From assembly GCF_017352155.2 (NCBI RefSeq), contig NZ_CP084319.1:221491-285490 (forward strand): DNA of 64,000 nt, in the 5' to 3' direction. Positions 57,292 through 64,000 of this stretch are shown here, piece by piece (position 1 is the first letter of the stretch; each line of letters starts with the position of its first letter). Source of the DNA: Haloterrigena alkaliphila. GTDB taxonomy: Archaea > Halobacteriota > Halobacteria > Halobacteriales > Natrialbaceae. The notes under the pieces are model-generated. The model was given only the letters and a program-made list of their open reading frames with translations. It had not been told where the DNA came from and did no database searches. The position numbers and the translations under genes were made by a program.

Positions 57292-58707
57292 TTACTGGGC
57301 GGTTCCACTCTCGAGAACGGCAACGATATCGGAGAGATCGAATAGGCGGAGGTCATCACGCTCGTCTGCAGCTTCCTCGACGGAGCGTTTGAACCCAGAG
57401 CGGCTGAACAAGGCGAATTCATACGTCGGCTCACCACCTCCAGTGGGTGTCCAGTCGATGTGGGGGACGTCGTCTTCGAGATCCGCGAGCACGTCATAGC
57501 CGAGGGGAGTGTTGGTAAATTTCGCTTCGCCAGCGATCAGCGTCGACTCGTCAGTTGGTGCAACGACATCCACCTCCCGGCCCTTGTACCACCACTGGCT
57601 TGGCACCTGTGTGAGCTGGTAGTCTGCATAGAGTGCCGGCACCGCCTGGTGACAGAGCGATTCGAACGTTTCGCTGACGAAGTCGGGCAATTCCGGTTCG
57701 ATGAGATCCGCGTAGGCGTTCTCGCCGTAGAGTTCGTACTGGCCCTCGCGGCCGTAGAGATAGCGGAAGTAAAACCGGAATACGGGATCTCGAATCTGGT
57801 ACCGAGTCCGCTTGCTGCGCGCCGGGTCAGCGAGTGCCGGATGGTGTTTCTCGATGATCTGGAGCGTTTCCAGTCGGTCGAAGTAGTACGACGTGTTGGT
57901 GCTCTCGATACCGGCTCCTTGGGCGATCTCGTTTCGACTGCGGTTCCCGCTGGCCATCGACTCGAGAACCGAAAAATACGTGTTCACCTCGTTGAGTTCC
58001 ATCTGGAGGACGGTTTCGGGCTCGTCGTGGAGTGGGCCATCCGGATCGCACAGCAGCCGCGTGATGTTCTCTCCGTGGCTCTGTGATGGATCGAGAGGGG
58101 TGAGATATCGGGGGGTGCCGCCGAAGACGCCATAGACGAACACCCGTTCTTCGGGATCGTATGTCGGCACAAACTCTTGGATAGAACGAAACGGCAGCTG
58201 GGTGAGTTCGAGGCGGCCATTCGGTGTCTGGGACACCCGGCCGTAGAGTGGCGCACCGCCATCGAGGACGTGGGTATGAATCATGCCGATTGCAGAGCCT
58301 GTGAGTACGAGCGTTGCCTGGCTCTCGTCGACAGCTGTATCCCACAGGTGTTGAATGACCGACGGGAGCCCCTCGTTCGATTCGATCAGGTACGGGAATT
58401 CGTCGATGACGATGATGGCGTCTCTGTCGGCGAGGTACGCTAAGAGTGGCTCCCACTCCTCTTTGACGGCCGTGATGTCTGGATAGGTTGTCGCTGCGGC
58501 CTCGACGAACCGCCGGAGCTGTGTCGTCGCTGTTCCTTGGACTGCCTGATAGTACACGGCATCGTCGCGGTCGGCAATCGATTGGCGGACGAGTTCGCTC
58601 TTGCCGATCTGGCGGCGTCCATAGATAATTGCGAGTTCTGCAGCGTCACTCTCATAGAGGGTCTGCAACCGATCGAGTTCATCGATACGATTAACGAACT
58701 GGTCCAT
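57292..58707 (-). CDS. DUF234-type AAA ATPase
   Basis: A 471-residue protein. P-loop YGRRQIGKSELV (about 29-40), Walker B IIVIDEFPYLIE (about 97-108), and a winged helix at about 260-310 (RNEIAQGAGIESTNTSYYFD). A C-terminal DUF234 nuclease-like domain contains a PD-(D/E)xK-type REVDVVAPTDE and AGEAKFTN pair. This archaeal ATPase family is found in many copies per genome, with unknown function but nuclease-like ends. Start ATG at 58707. Upstream is AT-rich promoter sequence (58745-58775). Confidence 0.88.
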   Translation of the reverse strand: MDQFVNRIDELDRLQTLYESDAAELAIIYGRRQIGKSELVRQSIADRDDAVYYQAVQGTATTQLRRFVEAAATTYPDITAVKEEWEPLLAYLADRDAIIVIDEFPYLIESNEGLPSVIQHLWDTAVDESQATLVLTGSAIGMIHTHVLDGGAPLYGRVSQTPNGRLELTQLPFRSIQEFVPTYDPEERVFVYGVFGGTPRYLTPLDPSQSHGENITRLLCDPDGPLHDEPETVLQMELNEVNTYFSVLESMASGNRSRNEIAQGAGIESTNTSYYFDRLETLQIIEKHHPALADPARSKRTRYQIRDPVFRFYFRYLYGREGQYELYGENAYADLIEPELPDFVSETFESLCHQAVPALYADYQLTQVPSQWWYKGREVDVVAPTDESTLIAGEAKFTNTPLGYDVLADLEDDVPHIDWTPTGGGEPTYEFALFSRSGFKRSVEEAADERDDLRLFDLSDIVAVLESGTAQ

Positions 58708-58859
58708 ACCTCCAGTCGTTGTTGGAGATACATATGTGCTCCGGAGTTAGGAACCAGACTATAATAGCCTGGGCTATAATATTTCGGCCCCTAATACGCG
58801 GAGTCAATTATTCGATCCTTCACCCACTAAAGCTTCGACAGCCATGCCCGAATGTTCCG

Positions 58860-59223
58860 TCAGTCGATGTGGTAGGTCGCGTCAATATCAATACTGTCGT
58901 ACATACAGCCAAGCATGTCGAGTGCCGACTGGAAATGCGCGTAGTGCTCGTTTGCGAACGCCACCGTCTCCTGAATCGGAACGACGGGCCGTCCGTCGAC
59001 TATCTTGTCCTCAATCTGTGACCGCGGTTCGAGGAACACTCGTACCGCACCATCGAGGTCAGCAGTGGGGTGGCGTTCTTCCGCAGTCGGGATTCCGCAC
59101 TCGAATTGCTTCCCATCCCGATTACCCTCAGCAGTATGGTCGCAATCTGTGCGACTACACCGTTGAGGACACAGATTTGATAGGATATCACTCTGAAGAA
59201 CAGATATGGGTATAGAAGAGGCG
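58860..59223 (-). pseudogene. Cysteine-rich coding remnant cut by IS6
   Basis: The frame reads CSRTDCDHTAEGNRDGKQF, then PTADLDGAVRVFLEPRSQ and ETVAFANEHYAHFQSALDML, with plausible codon bias. It has no start, and upstream it runs into the IS6 end at 59224. I do not recognise a family. Confidence 0.35.
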
Positions 59224-59963
59224 CACTGTCTAGTTGAGTCAATTTGAGAAGTGAGCAGGTCGTTGAGTGAATTGGTTAGATGCTCGCAGACCTGCTCAGT
59301 GAGAGCTATGAACCGGATTTTGAAGAATCTTGGGAGAATGAGCGGACGGCGACGCCCGTCAGGGCGTTCGCCGTCCGCCTCCATCAGACTGGTTGTTCAC
59401 TTCGGGAGACAACAACGATCTTAGCGGAATTAGGCGTTCAACGCTCTCACGGAGCGGTTTGGAACTGGGTTCATCGGCTAGCTGACAGCGGACGCGACCC
59501 GGCTGAGGCGCAGCCGAAGCGGGTCGCCGTTGACGAAACCGCTGTCAAGATTAACGGCGAATGGTCTTGGTTGTACGCTGCAATAGATATCGAGACAAAG
59601 CTGATTCTCGACGTTGCGTTATTTGGGCGGCATGGCACCGATCCGGCGGCTGCGTTTCTCCATCGACTCACCGAGAAACACGATCTCTCGGATGCTGAGT
59701 TTCTCGTTGACCAATTCGGCTACCGGACTGCCCTCTCTCGATTAGGATTGAGCGGTCGGGTCAACTATACCGACCGAAACCTCATCGAAAAGTGGTTTCA
59801 CACCCTCAAGATGCGTATCGACCGCTTCCATAACTCGTGGGTGGGCAGTCGGTCGAGCGTCCGCGAGTGGCTTGAACAGTTTATGCACTACTACAACTAT
59901 CAGAGACCGCATCAGGCTCTCGATGGAAAGACGCCGATAGAGGAGGTACAGAACTAGACAGTG
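59224..59963 (+). mobile_element. IS6-family insertion sequence, about 740 bp
   Basis: Both ends carry CACTGTCTAGTT (59224-59235) and its complement AACTAGACAGTG (59952-59963). The single transposase gene fills nearly all of it. The flanks show no target duplication, so one end may be a rearrangement product. Left of it lies a gene remnant, and right of it an RNase-like beta-lactamase gene stops abruptly. Confidence 0.8.
59280..59957 (+). CDS. IS6-family DDE transposase
   Basis: A 225-residue transposase. Helix-turn-helix (SLRETTTILAELGVQRSHGAV) is followed by the catalytic domain with VAVDETAVKINGEW (D), FLVDQFGYRTAL (D) and NLIEKWFHTLKMRI (E). The length matches archaeal IS6 transposases (about 210-240). 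It appears intact. A degenerate relative lies at 61161. Confidence 0.88.
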   Translation: MLADLLSESYEPDFEESWENERTATPVRAFAVRLHQTGCSLRETTTILAELGVQRSHGAVWNWVHRLADSGRDPAEAQPKRVAVDETAVKINGEWSWLYAAIDIETKLILDVALFGRHGTDPAAAFLHRLTEKHDLSDAEFLVDQFGYRTALSRLGLSGRVNYTDRNLIEKWFHTLKMRIDRFHNSWVGSRSSVREWLEQFMHYYNYQRPHQALDGKTPIEEVQN

Positions 59964-60434
59964 GCGTGAGAGTTTGTGTGTACCGTATCCATGTGGGGAG
60001 AAGCGTTCGAGAACATCGTGGACATCGTCACGGGTGAACTTTTGTTCACGACCCTGTTTGCGAGCCTCCTCTTCGTGGATATTGACCGAATCGTGTAACA
60101 GCGTATGAGTCAGTGCCGTTGTCGGACGGGTCGTGATGAGCGGAGCATCCTCTGCGAGGAGTTTTCGATGTTCTAAGACCGGAAGCCCACCCGAATGGTC
60201 GATGTGAGCGTGGGTGAGAAATACCGCGTCGATCTGTCTCTTCTCGAGTTCTCTGAGTTGTGGGAACTGTCCTCCAGAGCCCTGATTCAGACCACAGTCG
60301 ATGAGAAGGTCTACCTCTGGCGTCTGAACGTGATAGCACGATCGACCGACTTCTCTGGCACCACCGAGTGGCGTGACAGTAAGCGGGTGCTCATTGCCAG
60401 CGAGTTCATCGTTCGAGGTACTCGGTTCATCCAT
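59964..60434 (-). pseudogene. Beta-CASP-type RNA-processing metallo-beta-lactamase, truncated by IS6
   Basis: Starting at the ATG at 60434, the protein reads VTPLGGAREVGRSCYHVQ, LLIDCGLNQG, and VFLTHAHIDHSGGLP, the start of an archaeal RNase J/CPSF-like protein. It stops being homologous near SRHCLVLYLL, exactly at the IS6 boundary (59964). Only the first 155 of some 420-640 residues are left, and the rest of the gene is not found on the other side. Confidence 0.78.
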
Positions 60435-60537
60435 AGTTTGTTTGGATGTAGCTGATTGAACTATCCGTCTGCAAGCTCAAAGATGACCTTGTGAATATGG
60501 AGGGAATTTTGTATGTCTATTCATCGAATTCGTAGGT

Positions 60538-60816
60538 ATGTACGATCTCACGGGGTTTCAACGCGACCTATTGTACGTGATCGCCGGACAAGACGAACCC
60601 CACGGACTTGCAATTAAAGAAGAACTCGAGAACTACTACGAAAAGGAGATTCATCACGGACGGCTCTATCCGAATCTGGATACGCTCGTCGACAAAGGCC
60701 TCGTCGAGAAAGGTGAAAAAGATCGCCGAACGAACGTCTACTCGGTCACTCGCCGTGGTACTCGAGAAATCGAAGCGCGCCGTGACTGGGAGAACCAGTA
60801 CGTTGATCTCGACTAG
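60538..60816 (+). CDS. PadR-family transcriptional regulator
   Basis: A 92-residue winged-helix protein (ATG at 60538) with PadR features: MYDLTGFQRDLLYVIAGQDE, LAIKEELENYYEKEIHHGRL and YPNLDTLVDKGLVEKGEKDR. It is probably a small repressor. PadR-type genes of this length are common on haloarchaeal plasmids. Confidence 0.87.
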   Translation: MYDLTGFQRDLLYVIAGQDEPHGLAIKEELENYYEKEIHHGRLYPNLDTLVDKGLVEKGEKDRRTNVYSVTRRGTREIEARRDWENQYVDLD

Positions 60817-60883
60817 GCAAAACCCATCAATATTATTATATTTATATCATACTCGAGAAGCCGTCGCTAGAAGAGGATTCGAT

Positions 60884-61099
60884 TCAACCGTGTAGATTCT
60901 GCCGTGTTACTGTATACTTCTCCCCGAACTGTAGTTTGTCGTTCCGCGATAGCTCGATATCGTGTTTAGCTAGTAACTTGAGCATTCGCTCGATATCACA
61001 CTCGTACCACATTGCGAGCAGTCGTATGTTCTTTTGCGCATAATCGTAGTTGCGCTCGAGAACTTGTGGGTTTAGGGGATCGACTTCAAGCGAACTCAT
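60884..61099 (-). CDS. Small hypothetical protein
   Basis: A 71-residue helical protein, MSSLEVDPLNPQVLERN and IRLLAMWYECDIERMLKLLA. No domain recognised. It converges with the PadR gene. Confidence 0.5.
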   Translation of the reverse strand: MSSLEVDPLNPQVLERNYDYAQKNIRLLAMWYECDIERMLKLLAKHDIELSRNDKLQFGEKYTVTRQNLHG

Positions 61100-61160
61100 T
61101 GATCGCTAAAATGGCCTCCACTACCGTAAATCATGGGTAACATTACCAAATCTGCGGCCT

Positions 61161-61360
61161 GGTCTAGTTAGTGCGGTTTGAGAAGTGAGTAGGTCGTGAA
61201 GATAGTTTGGAATGATGTACGCAGACCTGCTCAGCGAGTGCTACGCGGCAGAATTTGATGAATGATGAGAGCGTGGATGGACGGCAACGCTCGTCAGTGT
61301 GTTCGCAGTCCGGCTTCACGCAACCGGTTACTCGATTCAGGAAACACAATGATTCTTCGC
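61161..61360 (+). mobile_element. Degenerate IS6 remnant
   Basis: The sequence starts with a recognisable left part (GGTCTAGTTAGTGCGG, then GTTTGAGAAGTGAGTAGGTC) and codes for YADLLSECYAAEFDE, resembling LADLLSESYEPDFEE of the intact transposase at 59280. Multiple stops and shifts follow. About 300 bp beyond (61361-61660) hold nothing I can support. Confidence 0.65.
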
Positions 61361-61661
61361 TCCTGCTACGTCCCATGCAGAGCTGCACTTCAGTTGCTCT
61401 CGACTACCCGTCCGAGTACATCCCACATGCGAGACCAAGGAGAACAACCACCGTACGATCTCGATCCAGAGTTCATCTTGTGAGAGTGATCGGAAAAGTA
61501 CGTCTACCGCCGTAGTATCGACAGTATTCACTGGCAATGAGTCTCGAGTCGGAACTCACACCCTCTCCGCGACCGATAGGTGGATCGCTTTGGGGTTCGG
61601 TAGTTTGAGACGCTTCGCGTCTCGTGATTACGAATGAAGATTATAGGTAAACCTCGGGGAC

Positions 61662-61891
61662 ACCCCGTGTGCAAAGTGAATCGTGTGAGTTCGATAAGGT
61701 CGATACCCCGTGTGCGAAATGAAATTGCGGCCCCGTTACGAGCACGGACCCCGTGTGCAAGATGAATTTCCGGAGAGACCGACCGCACACCCCGTGTGCG
61801 AAATGAATTTCCACGGAAGAGCAAAAGACAGTCTCGATAAGTTGATTGTTGGCCCTATGAGATGGATAGACCCCGTGTGCGAAATGAAATT
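61662..61891 (+). repeat. Five-copy ORB-like repeat array
   Basis: Five direct repeats starting ACCCCGTGTGC and ending around GAAATGAAATT at 61662, 61705, 61748, 61789 and 61870. Spacing is 43, 43, 41 and 81 bp, nearly four helical turns or twice that. They lie downstream of the Orc1/Cdc6 gene. The core matches the ORB-type origin repeats of haloarchaea. Confidence 0.88.
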
Positions 61892-61929
61892 AGTTGACGA
61901 CTCTGTATCCAATGGTACGGTGCCAGCGT

Positions 61930-63276
61930 CTACTTCCCCTCGAAGAAGTCGTCAATTTGTGCGTTAACGACAGACTCAATCAGGTCGTGATTGTCCTCGA
62001 TTTCTCCGAGCCGAATATCTTCTCGTAGCGTTTCGGCGACGACTTCCGGGTCGTCGACGAAGGAGTACTCCTTGTGGACGCCGCTGCCGTACCCTCGACC
62101 TCGTTTATCGGAGGTGACGAAGTTGTACGTCTCCGCTTCGGTCATGTACCGGAGGTACGAATCGCGCGATTTCTGATCCGCGTCCAAGAGATCTGCGATA
62201 TACTGGTAGACCCGAAACGCCACAGTACTGGGTACCGCACTCAGATTCTGATGTGAGTAAACGGGAACGATGGCAGTCGCGTAGAGTGAGAGCTTCTTTT
62301 GCGTCGAAAGACCCTGCATCTGTGTGAGCGTACGGTCACGTTCGGCCTCCTTCTGGGCGTCGCGAACGTGTTCCTCCCGAACCGTCTCCTCACCCTCGCG
62401 GTCCGCAAGTTCGCCCGCCTTCCGGAAGAGATCGATCGCTTTCCGTGCGTCCCCGTGATCCTGTGCAGCGAACGCGGAACTGAGCGGAATGATCCCGTCT
62501 ACGAGGACGTTATCTCGATACGCATCACGACGCCGATCTAGAATCGATTGCAACTGATTCGCATCGTAGTCCGGGAACACGACGTCTTGGGGGTTAAACG
62601 AACTCTCCGCCCGGCCGTCGAGGTTCTCCATGAATCGGGGATCGTTCGTCAGCGCAGCGACCGAGATATCGCCCTCGATCCGACCGAGTTGAGAAGCTCG
62701 AGAGAGTTGGTAGAGAAGCTTCGAATAGGCCGGTTCGTCGTTCGGATCTCGCTGTCGGCCGGCGAGGAGATCGACTTCGTCAAGGATGATGATGACCGAA
62801 TCGAAGTACTCGCTCAAGAGTTCGTAGAAACGGCGCAGCTTCTGGTCCGTAGAGATCCCGCTCTCGGGAATTCCAGCAACGACGCCGGCCTCGGCGGCTG
62901 CGTTTTCGACGAGTCGGTAGACGGCGCGGTCGTGTGATTTGATCGTTTGGCAATTGATCTGGATGACTCCGAATCGGATATCCTGAGCTGTCGCGAGATC
63001 TGAGACCTGTTCGCAGACCGCATTGATGATCAACGACTTGCCAGTTCCCGAGGGGCCGTACAGAAGCATATTGGGCGGACGATTCCCTTGCAGTATCGGC
63101 CGTAGATACGTGATGATGTCGTCTAACTGTTGATCCCGACCGACGATTCTGTCCTCGTCGATAACGGTATCGGGGTCGAGCAGCGCTTTATCGCGAAAGA
63201 CCGAGTTTTGTGCCCCCTCCTGGAGACGACCTTTGATAGACTGTGAGAGAGACTGTTGGTCGTTGCCATCAGCCAT
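61930..63276 (-). CDS. orc1/cdc6: Orc1/Cdc6 replication initiator
   Basis: A 448-residue AAA+ ATPase. Walker A YGPSGTGKS (about 74-81), Walker B IIILDEVDLLAG, sensor 1 AALTNDP, arginine-finger-type region and C-terminal winged helix (about 340-440, FRVYQYIADLLDADQKSRDS). Length matches haloarchaeal Orc1/Cdc6. It binds ORB repeats and loads MCM. It is flanked by ORB-like arrays on both sides, which marks an origin. The gene starts at 63276 and its upstream region contains the repeats at 63317 and 63423. Confidence 0.95.
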   Translation of the reverse strand: MADGNDQQSLSQSIKGRLQEGAQNSVFRDKALLDPDTVIDEDRIVGRDQQLDDIITYLRPILQGNRPPNMLLYGPSGTGKSLIINAVCEQVSDLATAQDIRFGVIQINCQTIKSHDRAVYRLVENAAAEAGVVAGIPESGISTDQKLRRFYELLSEYFDSVIIILDEVDLLAGRQRDPNDEPAYSKLLYQLSRASQLGRIEGDISVAALTNDPRFMENLDGRAESSFNPQDVVFPDYDANQLQSILDRRRDAYRDNVLVDGIIPLSSAFAAQDHGDARKAIDLFRKAGELADREGEETVREEHVRDAQKEAERDRTLTQMQGLSTQKKLSLYATAIVPVYSHQNLSAVPSTVAFRVYQYIADLLDADQKSRDSYLRYMTEAETYNFVTSDKRGRGYGSGVHKEYSFVDDPEVVAETLREDIRLGEIEDNHDLIESVVNAQIDDFFEGK

Positions 63277-64000
63277 AATACGGGTGTTGAGCCCACTCTA
63301 TAAATAAATATGGGGTACCGTGTGCGAGGTCAAATTATCCGAATAATGGAGATACAGAGATTCAGCGGCGGGGTGAAAAGGAATATGCCACTACCGTGGG
63401 CAAAGTCAAAAGACTGTAAGACACCCCGTGTGCGATATGTAATCTCCATCTTGTCTTTTCGCGATCGAAGCTAGGGACGAATGCGAATGACCAATGTGGA
63501 TAGAGAAGAGATGTGGTGAAACTGGATATAGGAGTGATAGCACAAGGAAGACGGGTAAACGGTGAGAGAGTAAAGTACTGGATTGCCACCAACCCCCTCC
63601 CCCCGTGTGCAAGATGAAATTGGTCTCGAGGAGAGGGAGGGGGAGAAGCGTGTCAGGCCTTGTTTTGTCTCATACTGGGATTTGAGTTGAAGGAGAACCT
63701 CTAGAGCCTATGCAAGCGTTTAGCTCTAGACTAGGAAAGGTTTATTTGGTTAGGCTAGAAAACGGAACCGTACTGGACCTTGATTGCTATAGAAGGATAG
63801 TTAGCTATCCTTCATGAGTTTTGATCGGATATTGGCAGTTGAATAGGCTTCTCCGCCTAATCTTCCCCCTCTCAGCCGTCTCCAGCCAGAATCAATCTTT
63901 CTTCCGATTGGCGAACCCTATTCCACTCTCTGCGAATTCATTTCGCACACGGGGTGTGGGGGTCTCGTCCGACTCTCATCCCATCCCAGTTTTCCCTCGG
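63277..64000. other. Replication origin region
   Basis: The upstream side of Orc1/Cdc6 carries three ORB-like repeats in plus orientation, at 63317 (weak, TACCGTGTGCGAGG), 63423 and 63601, and one in inverted orientation at 63935-63955 (AATTCATTTCGCACACGGGG). The roughly 310 bp between 63622 and 63934 are AT-rich and contain the palindrome AGGATAGTTAGCTATCCT (63796-63813), a likely unwinding element. No gene is convincing here. Inverted repeats around an AT-rich core is the standard haloarchaeal origin layout. Confidence 0.85.

Noticed and set aside
61662..61891. CRISPR array
   Set aside because: Repeats are imperfect, spacers are about 20 bp and the core matches origin repeats beside Orc1/Cdc6. 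No cas genes.
63362..63612. Small minus-strand proteins in the origin region
   Set aside because: They run through the origin repeats, have no acidic bias and no family.

Overview
This window comes from a halophilic archaeon (class Halobacteria). The coding is GC-rich and the proteins are strongly acidic. Many families are typical of haloarchaea: TFB, HalOD1, DUF2270, DUF302, TumE-like pairs, archaeal IS1341/IS605-type TnpB, and an Orc1/Cdc6 gene with ORB-type origin repeats. Placement in or near Natrialbales is only a guess. The mix of an Orc1/Cdc6 origin, IS elements, broken genes and metal/sulfur cargo suggests a megaplasmid or a plastic chromosomal segment.

Region 1 (1-6.2 kb) holds a thioredoxin/thioredoxin reductase pair, a methyltransferase, a DUF302 gene, a decayed DUF2270 gene, the first of three rhodanese-metallo-beta-lactamase fusions, a scrap of copper ATPase and a split YeeE/YedE transporter pair. 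Region 2 (6.2-21.1 kb) is an accessory island. It contains an active-looking but damaged IS200/IS605 element sitting inside a zinc-ribbon gene, a SWIM protein, two HTH/TumE-like pairs, an IS1341-type element abutting a TFB gene, an SMC/Rad50-like ATPase fused head-on into a truncated ComEC-type beta-lactamase-fold gene, and several small orphan genes that share a hairpin leader. The island ends inside a TauE/SafE fragment.

Region 3 (21.4-40.5 kb) is mainly copper and thiol-redox: a TRASH-domain Lrp-type regulator, the CopA P-type ATPase, a multicopper oxidase, a DsbA-like protein, an SCO-like lipoprotein, membrane proteins with paired cysteines, a response regulator, DUF302/methyltransferase pairs, an M20 peptidase and a cysteine-desulfurase-like enzyme. 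A decayed coenzyme A-disulfide reductase lies among them. Region 4 (40.5-57 kb) is a sulfur-trafficking region: two more rhodanese-beta-lactamase fusions, TauE/SafE exporters, an SQR-like flavoprotein with DUF1641 and TusA, a second YeeE/YedE pair, a PiT-family permease, TusA-DsrE2, thioredoxins, a TrmB-like regulator and a Csp-type copper storage protein.

Region 5 (57-64 kb) holds a DUF234-type ATPase, an IS6-family insertion that truncates an RNase-like beta-lactamase gene, PadR and other small genes, and the replication module: an Orc1/Cdc6 gene flanked by arrays of repeats starting ACCCCGTGTGC.

The most coherent system is a probable reactive-sulfur regulon. Three rhodanese/beta-lactamase fusions share a LELGPNNCAA tail. 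An inverted repeat TATTG-N2-CAATA lies about 20 bp upstream of the TATA-like box of four units: thioredoxin, the TrmB-like regulator itself, SafE, and TusA-DsrE2. Imported or released sulfur would pass through YeeE/TusA/DsrE/rhodanese carriers, be oxidised by the beta-lactamase (persulfide dioxygenase-like) domains and be exported by TauE/SafE. The copper genes fit with this because copper and sulfane sulfur chemistry are linked. Function is inferred from families and context only.
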